Part shown: in pieces, positions 26,048 to 34,478 of the stretch
How the letters are laid out: each line of letters opens with the position of its first letter
Numbering within the stretch: the first letter of the stretch is position 1
From: Rhodospirillaceae bacterium
GTDB lineage: Bacteria > Pseudomonadota > Alphaproteobacteria > Rhodospirillales > Rhodospirillaceae
Assembly: GCA_040219235.1 (NCBI GenBank)
Contig: JAVJSV010000011.1
Span: forward strand, 1,054,001-1,118,000
Direction of reading: 5' to 3'
DNA: 64,000 nt
Notes under the pieces: model-generated
What the model was told of the DNA's origin: nothing
The model's input: the letters and a program-made list of their open reading frames with translations, nothing else
The model's database searches: none
Translations under genes and position numbers: made by a program

Positions 26048-26953
26048 ATGGACCTATGGATTTTACTGACCATCGCTGCTGCCGGTGTGCAAGCGGCGCG
26101 CACGTCTATTCAAAAACATCTGACTGTTAGCCTAACGGTCTACGGAGCGACATTCGCGCGGTTCTTCTTTGGTCTGCCAATGGTGTTAGCGGGGTTATTT
26201 GGTCTGGTTAGCTTCACAGGCCAATCTGTTCCGGATCCCAATTCAGTGTTTATAGGTTACGCCTGGGCGGGGGGTATTGTGCAGTTTCTCGGTAATGCTT
26301 TGCTCTTGCATGTGCTCGGGTTGAGCACGTTCACAGTAGGTACGGCCTATACCAAGACTGAGGTGATTCAAACCGTCGCCGTTTCTTATGTGGTGTTAGA
26401 CGAGCAGGTAGAACCGGGCGGCTTTTTGGGCATACTCATTGCGTTTCTTGGCGTCATTTTAATGGCAACAGGGCGTGCAGGCTTATCGTTTCGAAGCCTT
26501 GCTGAAGCTCTTAAACATAAACCTGCTTTATACGGTCTTTGTGTCGGAGCCTTTTACGCCATCGCTGCCGTGTTTTACCGAGCAGCGGCGTTATCATTAG
26601 ACCATGGAGACTTCTTGCTACGTGCCATTACAACCTTGGCCTGGGTTACAGTCGCACAAGCTGTCGTGATGGCGGTTTGGTTGCAGTGGAGGTCACCAGG
26701 TATCATCAGTCAGGTCTTAAGAAGCTGGCCTGTCAGTATTTGGGTGGGGTTCACTGGAATCGTCGCTTCGGCTCTTTGGTATAGCGCATTTACTTTGCAA
26801 AATGCGGCTTACGTCATGGCTCTCGGCCAAGTGGAACTCGTTTTTACCTATGTCGCCTCACGCTTTGTGTTTCTTGAGAGGATGGCCGTATCAGAGGCCG
26901 TGGGCGTGTGTGCAACGGCAATCGGTATTCTTGTCGTTGTAATTTACGGTTGA
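26048..26953 (+). CDS. DMT-superfamily (EamA-like) transporter
   Basis: An integral membrane protein of 301 residues with about ten hydrophobic helices in two related halves, as in drug/metabolite transporters. Recognisable parts are GNALLLHVLGLSTFTVGTAY with KTEVIQTVAVSYVVLDEQ (first repeat end), and the second repeat ending NAAYVMALGQVELVFTYVAS. It starts 18 bases after leuD, so an amino-acid or pathway-metabolite exporter is an attractive but unproven idea. Confidence 0.8.
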   Translation: MDLWILLTIAAAGVQAARTSIQKHLTVSLTVYGATFARFFFGLPMVLAGLFGLVSFTGQSVPDPNSVFIGYAWAGGIVQFLGNALLLHVLGLSTFTVGTAYTKTEVIQTVAVSYVVLDEQVEPGGFLGILIAFLGVILMATGRAGLSFRSLAEALKHKPALYGLCVGAFYAIAAVFYRAAALSLDHGDFLLRAITTLAWVTVAQAVVMAVWLQWRSPGIISQVLRSWPVSIWVGFTGIVASALWYSAFTLQNAAYVMALGQVELVFTYVASRFVFLERMAVSEAVGVCATAIGILVVVIYG

Positions 26954-27042
26954 TAAACACCTAATTGAACGGAAACAGCCCCTTTTTAGCTTGTACTACC
27001 GACTTATCCAGGCTTTTCTAATGCTGAAAAAATGAGACGGTA

Positions 27043-27978
27043 ATGAACGATCAAAAACCGAAAATCTTAATTGCGGATGATGAGCAACTTTTCGTCCAAC
27101 TTATGGAAGCAACTTTGAAGGATGAGTATGACCTTCTGTTTGCCTTCAATAGTGATGAGGCGTTGGAGAAAGCAAGCCGTGAAGTCCCAGACTTAATCCT
27201 TTTAGATGTGGTTATGGCGCCTCAGAGTGGTTTTGATGTCTGTTATACGCTTAAGAATGAACGTCGCACCCGAGATATACCGATCCTCTTTATTACCTCT
27301 TCTTCAAAAGTCAAAGACGAGGTCCGTGGTCTAGAGATGGGGGCTGTCGATTACATCACGAAGCCTGTCAGTCCTCCGATAGTTAAGGCTCGGGTTCGCA
27401 ACCACATGGACCTCAAAAAATATAAGGACAAACTGGAACGTATTGCTTCTGAAGACGTCCTTACTGGATTGGCAACGCGGCGTCGTTTTGAGACCGTCTT
27501 GGAGTCAGAGTGGAGACGGTGTCGCCGGCATAAAGCGCCGCTTTCAATTGCCATGATGGACATCGACTATTTCAAGCCATTTAATGATAATTATGGCCAT
27601 GGTGCAGGCGATGATTGCTTACGCAAGGTGGGTGCTGCACTGAACCAGGAGGTGAAGCGTGCGGCGGATCTGGTGGCCCGTTATGGTGGAGAAGAATTCG
27701 TCTGCGTTATGCCTGAGACAGATCTGGAAGGCGCGCGGGCGTTTGGCCACGCCATGCGTCAAGCTATTATCGATCTTGGGGTTAAACACGAATATTCCGA
27801 TGTTGCTCATCACGTGACAATGAGTATTGGCGTTGCAACCTGTATCCCTGATGAAGGCATGGAGCCGATGGAGTTACTGCGCCGTGCTGACGAGAAACTC
27901 TACGATGCAAAAAACGGCGGGCGTAACCGAGTTGAAAGCGCTCCCTTTAGCAAGGATTCGAACAAGGACCAGAATTAA
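27043..27978 (+). CDS. response regulator with GGDEF domain (diguanylate cyclase)
   Basis: The 311-residue protein has an N-terminal receiver (acidic pair D12-D13, phosphoacceptor D55 in LILLDVVMAP, K107 in YITKPVS) joined to a GGDEF domain. The active-site motif is GGEEF at 215-219. An RxxD product-inhibition site is present (R206 to D209), five residues before GGEEF as in PleD. It should make cyclic di-GMP upon phosphorylation. No sensor kinase is adjacent. The next gene starts 1 base after its stop, suggesting an operon with a secreted CpcT/CpeT-like protein. Confidence 0.93.
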   Translation: MNDQKPKILIADDEQLFVQLMEATLKDEYDLLFAFNSDEALEKASREVPDLILLDVVMAPQSGFDVCYTLKNERRTRDIPILFITSSSKVKDEVRGLEMGAVDYITKPVSPPIVKARVRNHMDLKKYKDKLERIASEDVLTGLATRRRFETVLESEWRRCRRHKAPLSIAMMDIDYFKPFNDNYGHGAGDDCLRKVGAALNQEVKRAADLVARYGGEEFVCVMPETDLEGARAFGHAMRQAIIDLGVKHEYSDVAHHVTMSIGVATCIPDEGMEPMELLRRADEKLYDAKNGGRNRVESAPFSKDSNKDQN

Positions 27979-27979
27979 A

Positions 27980-29002
27980 ATGAAACACACTTTGACCATT
28001 GTAGCCGCACTGATTTTCCTGAGTTCTGGAATAAAGGTTCATGCCGCTCCGGGGTATGATCAAAGCCGTCAAGACCTGGAATGGGTGATGGAGTATCTTA
28101 TCCGTTACTTTCCCGGCGTCTGGGATTCAGCCCCACAGGTTTGGTTTGAAGAAAATGTTCAAATGCCGGCTAATGGTGAGGGGCATGAGCACTGGCACCG
28201 CACCTTTGCACGGATAGAGGCCCCGCAAATCGGCGAAGTTGTATTTTATGGTCAAATAAATGTTGAGGGTCGAGATGGACCTATCATCAGTGGTAGCCAA
28301 GTTCTGTATCACGCTGTCATTGATGAGGAGCTTGGTGCCGTAAATATATTTGGCCAGGGACCAAGTGACCCAGAAAATTTTGAAAATCTGCATGAGCGCC
28401 CTGAATTGTGGGGGCAAGTTCAGTTTCGAGATCGCCCGGCACTGAACTGCGATTGGCTCTGGCGCCGTGACGGAGATCAGATTTTTGGTGTTCTCCAAGG
28501 CAATACAGCTGATAAACAAGCGTATGGCCCAGGAACATGCTCGTTTATTTCCCAACGCACAGGTGAAGAATTTCGCGCTGACGCTGAGTGGGTTTTAACC
28601 CCTGAACAACTCTGGCTATACGATAATAACTGGTCTGCGGGCATGCTGTTTCTAGGGCGGGAAGACCAAACTCATATTCGTTTGCATCGGGCACGCCCGT
28701 ACGTTTGCAAAACAAAGGCCGCTGATGAGACTGAACAGACTGGCCATGATCGCGGCTTTAAAATGGAATTGACGTCAAACGATGGCAGGGAACTCGAAGC
28801 CATGTTGTTGCGCGCTGAGTATCCTGCCGTTGACGGCTTTGGCCGCGATGACCTTCTGCGTCTGATGTTGACCGATTCAGAGTCCGGTGACTCTTTGGCT
28901 GTCGCAGTTGCACCACCGGCGCATGACAACGTTACGCTTGTTTATAACGGTGTTACCATCATCTGCGATAAGACTGACGCCTTCGCGCCGCTTCACAGAT
29001 AA
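27980..29002 (+). CDS. secreted CpcT/CpeT-like protein
   Basis: I start this at the ATG at 27980, giving 340 residues with a clear signal peptide (KHTLTIVAALIFLSSGIKVHA). The mature part resembles CpcT/CpeT chromophore-lyase-like proteins: WVMEYLIRYFPGVWDSAPQV, PQIGEVVFYGQINVEG, an RQ-like segment around VLYHAVIDEELGAVNIFG, WGQVQFRDRPALNCDWLWRR and CSFISQRTGEEFRADAEWVL. Cyanobacterial members attach bilins to phycobiliproteins, which are not expected here. A non-photosynthetic periplasmic member is the likely reading. Family placement is by pattern only. Confidence 0.5.
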   Translation: MKHTLTIVAALIFLSSGIKVHAAPGYDQSRQDLEWVMEYLIRYFPGVWDSAPQVWFEENVQMPANGEGHEHWHRTFARIEAPQIGEVVFYGQINVEGRDGPIISGSQVLYHAVIDEELGAVNIFGQGPSDPENFENLHERPELWGQVQFRDRPALNCDWLWRRDGDQIFGVLQGNTADKQAYGPGTCSFISQRTGEEFRADAEWVLTPEQLWLYDNNWSAGMLFLGREDQTHIRLHRARPYVCKTKAADETEQTGHDRGFKMELTSNDGRELEAMLLRAEYPAVDGFGRDDLLRLMLTDSESGDSLAVAVAPPAHDNVTLVYNGVTIICDKTDAFAPLHR

Positions 29003-29069
29003 AGGCGCGCTGTGTCAGTGGTCCGTTCCGCGCTGCTTCAGTGATCCGTTCGTTGAAAGCTGGCGGAAG

Positions 29070-30272
29070 TCACTCTCCGGCGGCAATGCCATCGTCTAAC
29101 ATTTGAGAGATTTTTGCCTCATCATGGCCAAGCTCTCTCAATACCTCGCGGGTGTGCTGGCCCTCGCGCGGTAAATCCCTGCGCACCCCAAGACGCTGTC
29201 CACCGATGGAGACTGGCATGTTCGGTAGTTTTATTTTGCGGCCGGCGCCGTCGCCGTCGGTCAGCGTTACTTCTGAAAGGCCGTTCCCAGCATTGAGGTG
29301 CGGGTCATCAAATAACTCATGAGGCTTCGCAATGGGGGCGAAGGGCATACCGGTTGCTTCCAGCTTTTCCATCAAATCAGCCTTAGTATACCCCTTAAAC
29401 AACTCTTCGATTTGTGGCTTCAGCCAGGGGCGCGCATCAACGCGGCCATTGTTTAACTTCAGTTCTTCCTTGGCCCATAGGTCATCTAATCCGAAGGCTT
29501 CGCAGAAGTTTTTCCATTGTGTGTCGGACACCACACCAACAAAAACCTTGTCGTCATCCTTGGTTTCAAACACGTCATAGATGGCCCAAGCTGAGACGCG
29601 GGCCGGCATGGGATTGGCCGGTGCTCCCGTTACGCCATACTGCGCCATATGCTGGCCAACCAAATAAACTGTTGTTTCATACAGACTGGCGACAACATAT
29701 TGTCCTTCCCCGGTTTGATTGCGGCTAACCAAGGCAGACAACACACCAATAACGCCAAACATGCCGCCGGTGATATCAATGACAGAGGCGCCGGCCCGTA
29801 ACGGCTGTCCTGGGGGTCCGGTCATATAGGCCAACCCACCCATCATTTGGGCAACTTCATCTAGTGCCGTCCGATGCTCATAGGGACCGGCGAGGAAGCC
29901 TTTTTCTGAACAGTAAATGAGTCCTTTATTGATCTTCTTAAGCGCCTCGTAGCCAAACCCAAGTTTATCCATAGCGCCAGGGCGGAAGTTTTCAATAACA
30001 ATATCGGCTTGCTTGATCAGGTCGAGAGCGACGCCATGGCCGGTCTCATTTTTAAGGTCGAGGCATATGGACCGTTTATTGCGATTGAACATGGGGAAGT
30101 ACCCAGACCCGGACCCTTTCAGGCGGCGGGTGTTGTCACCCTTGAGGGGTTCAATTTTGATCACATCTGCGCCGAGGTCCGCGAGAATGCACCCCACCGT
30201 AGGCCCCATCACCATATGGGTGAATTCAACCACTTTGGTTCCTGAAAGGGGGAGAGTCTGAGCGTCCGACAT
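29070..30272 (-). CDS. CaiB/BaiF family III CoA-transferase
   Basis: The 400-residue enzyme transfers CoA between carboxylic acids via an aspartyl-CoA thioester. Family marks are PLSGTKVVEFTHMVMGPTVG at the start, LGADVIKIEPLKGD, NRNKRSICLDLKNETG, ADIVIENFRPGAMDKLGFGY, and the probable nucleophile aspartate in TALDEVAQMMGGL. The C-terminal half contains MPFAPIAKPHELFDDPHL. It diverges from an HMG-CoA-lyase-like gene; a shared role in CoA-ester catabolism is plausible, for instance activation of an acid later cleaved by the lyase. The substrate is unknown. Confidence 0.92.
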   Translation of the reverse strand: MSDAQTLPLSGTKVVEFTHMVMGPTVGCILADLGADVIKIEPLKGDNTRRLKGSGSGYFPMFNRNKRSICLDLKNETGHGVALDLIKQADIVIENFRPGAMDKLGFGYEALKKINKGLIYCSEKGFLAGPYEHRTALDEVAQMMGGLAYMTGPPGQPLRAGASVIDITGGMFGVIGVLSALVSRNQTGEGQYVVASLYETTVYLVGQHMAQYGVTGAPANPMPARVSAWAIYDVFETKDDDKVFVGVVSDTQWKNFCEAFGLDDLWAKEELKLNNGRVDARPWLKPQIEELFKGYTKADLMEKLEATGMPFAPIAKPHELFDDPHLNAGNGLSEVTLTDGDGAGRKIKLPNMPVSIGGQRLGVRRDLPREGQHTREVLRELGHDEAKISQMLDDGIAAGE

Positions 30273-30490
30273 GCAACAATATCCTTCTTAATCAATATCT
30301 TATCAGTTTTCAGCCCGATCCAGCTCTGGACTGCTGTCGGGTCTGATCATATATCCTAGAGACCCCACGGCAAGTATCGGTACGCCAATCCTGACGGCTT
30401 TTCTATAAAGTCCCGTTTGGGTCAATCCAACCGGTGACAGCGCAGGGCGGGATGTCCTAAACAAGGGCAGAGAATAAGAAAGGAAAAGCC

Positions 30491-31483
30491 ATGACGGACG
30501 TAATGAACGGAATTGATATCCTCATCAGTGAAGTAGGGCCACGCGACGGGTTGCAGTCGGTCGCATCAGTTATGTCGACAGATGCCAAAAAAGCGTGGAT
30601 CAAAGCCGAGGCTGACGCGGGTGTTCGCGAGATCGAAGTTGGCTCTTTTGTGCCGCCGAAGTTGCTTCCCCAGCTGGCCGACACCGGTGAAGTTGTCGCC
30701 TATGCCCGAACCATTCCGGGCCTCCAGGTTGCCGCCCTCGTACCCAATTTTAAAGGGGCTGAAAATGCCATCAAAGCCGGGGCGCATAAAATCACCCTGC
30801 CGCTTTCCGTGTCTGAAACGCACTCCCAGGCCAATCTGCGTAAAACCCATGCCCAGGTGCTGGAGGAGGTTGAGAAGATTGTCGCGCTGATCAAAACCCT
30901 GCCGGATGACCAAAAACCCCATTTCGAGGGCGGATTGTCGACAGCTTTTGGATGTACTTTGGAGGGCCATGTGCCGCAGTCCAAAGTTGTGGAAATGGCT
31001 GAAAAACTCATCGGCTTAGGCTGTGATGAAGTGGGGCTTGCCGATACCACCGGCTACGCCAATCCTGTTCAGGTTAAGAACATGATCACGGCAATTTGGA
31101 GTGCCGTCGGACGTGACAAACTCACGGGCATCCATTTTCACAACACCCGGGGTCAGGGTCTGGCCAACGTTATGGCAGCCCTGGATGTGGGGTTGGATAC
31201 CTTGGACAGTTCCCTCGGCGGACTGGGCGGCTGCCCATTTGCCCCCGGCGCGTCCGGCAACATCATCACCGAAGACTTGGTGTTCCTGCTCGATAGCATG
31301 GGGCTAAAAACGGGCATTGACCTCGAAAAACTTCTCGCCGTGCGTGAGATCGTCATTGCTGCGTTGCCGGACGAGGCGATGTATGGCTTCACCCCGGATG
31401 CTGGATTGCCCAAAGGTTATGTGCAGACAGTAAAAGGCGGTGCAGGGTGGGGCACCGACGGCGCTAAATTTGCGGCAGAGTAG
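30491..31483 (+). CDS. hydroxymethylglutaryl-CoA lyase-like enzyme
   Basis: The 330-residue TIM-barrel protein belongs to the HMGL/DRE lyase family that cleaves hydroxyacyl-CoA substrates. Motifs are SEVGPRDGLQ near the N-terminus, FEGGLSTAFGCTLEGHVPQS, the metal-site GIHFHNTRGQGLANVMAALD, and the active-site loop LGGCPFAPGASGNIITEDLV with its catalytic cysteine. True HMGLs commonly have VSFVSPKWVPQ; here it is VGSFVPPKLLPQ, so substrate variation is possible. A good ribosome site (AAAGGAAAAG) precedes the ATG. Confidence 0.88.
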   Translation: MTDVMNGIDILISEVGPRDGLQSVASVMSTDAKKAWIKAEADAGVREIEVGSFVPPKLLPQLADTGEVVAYARTIPGLQVAALVPNFKGAENAIKAGAHKITLPLSVSETHSQANLRKTHAQVLEEVEKIVALIKTLPDDQKPHFEGGLSTAFGCTLEGHVPQSKVVEMAEKLIGLGCDEVGLADTTGYANPVQVKNMITAIWSAVGRDKLTGIHFHNTRGQGLANVMAALDVGLDTLDSSLGGLGGCPFAPGASGNIITEDLVFLLDSMGLKTGIDLEKLLAVREIVIAALPDEAMYGFTPDAGLPKGYVQTVKGGAGWGTDGAKFAAE

Positions 31484-31495
31484 GCTTTTATAAGT

Positions 31496-32860
31496 CTATT
31501 TGCTGCTTTCCGTCATCCAGTCGACACGGGTAAGGCTGTCCCGATAGGATTTTAAACCATAGGCAATGAGCAGGGTGCCCAGCGAACCCATAACAGCCGT
31601 CACCAGCGCCATGCTATGATTGATCTTCTGAGGATCCCCGAACACGTTGTCCGTGACCCACCCCATAGCGAAGGGGCCAACCCCAGCGCCGCCAATACCG
31701 ATAACGAGAATATAGCCACCAGTGATGACGCCCCGGAGTTGATTTGGCGTCATATCGTTGACGGCGGCAAGTGCCTGAGCCGGGGGCCAGTTCGAAAAAA
31801 TACCAGCCATCGCAAAGAGAGCAAGGCAAAGCTCAGGAGTCGGCATTAGCGGGGCAAGGGTCGTTCCAATAGTGAGACCTGCGCCGCCCCATAGTACGGT
31901 GCGCATCGCGCCGTCCGTGTTGCCCCGGTCTTTGAACCAGTTGGTGACGTATCCGCTGGAAATTGCAGAGATAATGCCGAATAGACCGCCAAATATGCCG
32001 TACCAGACACTGAATTGCGGCACGGACCAGCCATGTACACGCTCAAATAACGATGGCAGCCAGTTCACCCAGCCGTACACGGCCATCAGGATGAATGCGA
32101 CACCAAAGTGATGACACAGCAGTGTGGTTTTATTTTCTTTCGCAAAAGCCCAGATCTCGGGCCATGACGCTTTTTCGCTTTTATCTAAGGCAATTTCTTT
32201 TCGACTCGGTTCTCGCACGGTCAGCGCCATCAAGAGGGCTGGAATAAGTCCGGCCAAGCCGATGATAATGAAGACAGCCTGCCAAGCTGGGATTTCACCC
32301 AGCAGCGGCATATTAAACATGGCCACCTGGTCGGCAAAAGCACCGGTGAACGAAATGAGCAGGCCCCCAAAGACATAGGTCAACCCGGTGCCAAACGCTG
32401 TGGCCATAGTATAAAAACCAAATGCTTTGGGTCTGTTGCGTGGCTCAAAATAATCCCCAATCAAAGAGGCCGTGCAGGGATTCAGTGTTGCTTCACCGAT
32501 CCCGACGCCCACACGCATGCCAAAAAGACCGCCAAAGCTTCTGACAAGACCACAGCCAGCGGTGAACAGGCTCCACGTGGCGGTGCCAATGGTGAGCATG
32601 TTTTTCCGGCTGAAGCGGTCAGCGGCCCATCCGATTGGAATAACAAAAAGGGAGTAAAAGACGGCGAAGGCCAAGCCCTGAATGACACCCATCTGTGTAT
32701 CTGAAAACCCTAGGTCTTTCTGAATCGCCGGAGTAAGCAGGCCGACAATGATTCGGTCCATGAAACCGAAGAAATAGGCGAATACGATAACGCTCATGCA
32801 ATACCAAGCGTAGCGTTGGTTCGGATACTCAGACGACGATTGCTGGGTAGCTTCGGCCAT
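31496..32860 (-). CDS. MFS transporter, spinster-like subfamily
   Basis: A 454-residue protein with about twelve membrane helices. The N-terminal half has FFGFMDRIIVGLLTPAIQKD, the loop 2-3 motif GWAADRFSRKNMLTIGTATW, and RVGVGIGEATLNPCTASLIG, which is the pattern of spinster-like carriers. A second motif-A-like loop occurs at GYVTNWFKDRGNTDGAMR. It is convergent with the HMGL-like gene (12 bases apart). It could take up or export an organic acid handled by the neighbouring CoA enzymes, but this is context only. Confidence 0.85.
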   Translation of the reverse strand: MAEATQQSSSEYPNQRYAWYCMSVIVFAYFFGFMDRIIVGLLTPAIQKDLGFSDTQMGVIQGLAFAVFYSLFVIPIGWAADRFSRKNMLTIGTATWSLFTAGCGLVRSFGGLFGMRVGVGIGEATLNPCTASLIGDYFEPRNRPKAFGFYTMATAFGTGLTYVFGGLLISFTGAFADQVAMFNMPLLGEIPAWQAVFIIIGLAGLIPALLMALTVREPSRKEIALDKSEKASWPEIWAFAKENKTTLLCHHFGVAFILMAVYGWVNWLPSLFERVHGWSVPQFSVWYGIFGGLFGIISAISSGYVTNWFKDRGNTDGAMRTVLWGGAGLTIGTTLAPLMPTPELCLALFAMAGIFSNWPPAQALAAVNDMTPNQLRGVITGGYILVIGIGGAGVGPFAMGWVTDNVFGDPQKINHSMALVTAVMGSLGTLLIAYGLKSYRDSLTRVDWMTESSK

Positions 32861-33249
32861 ATTTCGGTCCCCTCAGAAAGAAACGGCTATATGTCTGTAG
32901 CAGGCTTCAGACTGAACTGCTAGGCACTCGTTCTGTGGCTCGGTGGTCTAAGGGGTGGTGCCAGGGCGTGCAGAGAGATGTTTGCCGCCTAAAGGATATT
33001 CAAATTTTCGACTAATTGGAGCCTCAATACACAACCTCAATCATTTCCGTTTGCTTGGTAAATCTGGTCTTCGGATCTCCCCCTCCCTCGTGTCTCGGGG
33101 CTATGAAGGTGGGGCAGCGCCGGGAATAGGCGATCTCGTCAGCTCAGTTCTGCCGACCTCTGGCGGTTATTGGTGCCTACACAGTCCAAGCGTGGCACCA
33201 TCGATGGCGGGCACGATGTCGAGGGCGGCTTGGCCGTTGACTTAAAAAC
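32861..33249. other. 389-base gap without a convincing gene
   Basis: The stretch between the MFS gene (start side) and the methyltransferase gene (end side) has open frames of up to 96 codons, but none has a family pattern or a good ribosome site. A short stem TAGCAG/CTGCTA (32898-32903 with 32917-32922) lies just upstream of the MFS start. It probably holds the MFS promoter and the methyltransferase 3' end. Nothing else is visible. Confidence 0.5.
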
Positions 33250-34377
33250 CTACTTTTTAGGCTTTTGCGCCGCACTGACGAACCAACTGACCGTCTTGTC
33301 GAGTTGTTCAAATTTACCGAACCAGACATCTTTTTCCGGAAAGCCGGCATCCAAGAACATTTGATGAGGATCATTAGAGGCATAGGTGCTCCAATAGGGC
33401 TCGTTGTTGTTCTGTTGATCCCAACTGAATTCAAACTCTGTGTAGGCATCCAGTTCACTGAACCGCAGAGGCACGTCTTGGTGGATGGCGATGCCACCTG
33501 GCTTTAAGAGCCGGAAACTTTCCTTAAACATATTCTCTGTCGTTTTTTGCGACATTTCATGCATTGCATTATGGGAAACGACGAGGTCAAATGATTCGTC
33601 TTCGAAAGTAGTTTTTCCGGCATCCATTTGGTGAAAATGTACGGGAGCGCCGAGCGCTTCTGCGCGCCCATGGGCGTAGCGCAGCATGGCGGCCCCCACA
33701 TCAATGGCATGCACTTCCGCCTCTGGAAACGCCAAAGCCCAAGGCGTAGATGAAGACCCTGCAGAGCAGGCGAAGTCCAAGATTTTTGTCGGCGTGAAAT
33801 TAGGGTAGCGCTCTTTGATGAAGCGCATAATCACTTCGGCTTTGCTTTCCCGTGTGCCTATACCACCGGACATGGAATAGAGATTGCCACCGCCCTCATA
33901 AAAAGCACCGGCAAGAACGTCATTATCGCCATAGTCGATGGCGTATCCTCCAGGCTGCAAGTGTATATCAATGCTGGCGATGCCGCGCGGGACCTCGAAG
34001 CCCGGCGACAATTCCAATGACCCCTTGCGATCATTGCGATTATGTAATTTGTCGTAGGTTTCGGAGAGGCGTTCACGATTACGGTATATAGGATCAGCGA
34101 CCGAGTCCCACATCATCTCCTGGGCCGATCTGTTGAGTGCAGAGAACAATTGATACCCCGGTTGTTGCCACATGGTGGCCCCGATCTCTGATGTCGTTTC
34201 TGGCAGGCGACCTTCTTTTTTTTCAAAAGCAGGCTTTGCCACTTTCTCAAAAATCGTGCGGTTTCCAGGTCGCACTTTTGTGCCGATGTGCCTTTTGAGC
34301 GAGAAGACAAACTGCTGGCGTAACCGTTCATCATGAGTCGGGGGGGACAGCATTTCGTGTTCTGGGTTACGCACCAT
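33250..34377 (-). CDS. class I SAM-dependent methyltransferase
   Basis: The 375-residue protein has a long N-terminal region (about 190 residues, no recognised domain) and a Rossmann methyltransferase domain. Motif I is KILDFACSAGSSSTPWALAF, motif II has VHAIDVGAAMLRYAHGRAEA, and motif IV/V has FDLVVSHNAMHEM followed by FRLLKPGGIAIHQD. The glycine-rich loop is DFACSAGSSS rather than the usual DxGxGxG. It lies 101 bases downstream of the ArsM-like gene on the same strand, so the pair may form an operon. The substrate is unknown. Confidence 0.8.
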   Translation of the reverse strand: MVRNPEHEMLSPPTHDERLRQQFVFSLKRHIGTKVRPGNRTIFEKVAKPAFEKKEGRLPETTSEIGATMWQQPGYQLFSALNRSAQEMMWDSVADPIYRNRERLSETYDKLHNRNDRKGSLELSPGFEVPRGIASIDIHLQPGGYAIDYGDNDVLAGAFYEGGGNLYSMSGGIGTRESKAEVIMRFIKERYPNFTPTKILDFACSAGSSSTPWALAFPEAEVHAIDVGAAMLRYAHGRAEALGAPVHFHQMDAGKTTFEDESFDLVVSHNAMHEMSQKTTENMFKESFRLLKPGGIAIHQDVPLRFSELDAYTEFEFSWDQQNNNEPYWSTYASNDPHQMFLDAGFPEKDVWFGKFEQLDKTVSWFVSAAQKPKK

Positions 34378-34478
34378 AGCAAGGCTCCTTTATCAGAATC
34401 AGCGGATTTGTCTCATTACTATAACCAATATGAGGAGGACTCGACCAGTGGATAAGGTGGTTTCAGTTTAAATTTGAT

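Noticed and set aside
27827-27979. Upstream extension of the CpcT/CpeT-like gene into the diguanylate cyclase gene
   Set aside because: The ATG at 27980 directly begins a clear signal peptide; the extension overlaps a real gene in another frame.
32955-33245. A 96-codon open frame in the gap between MFS and methyltransferase genes
   Set aside because: There is no ribosome site, family pattern or conserved-looking composition.
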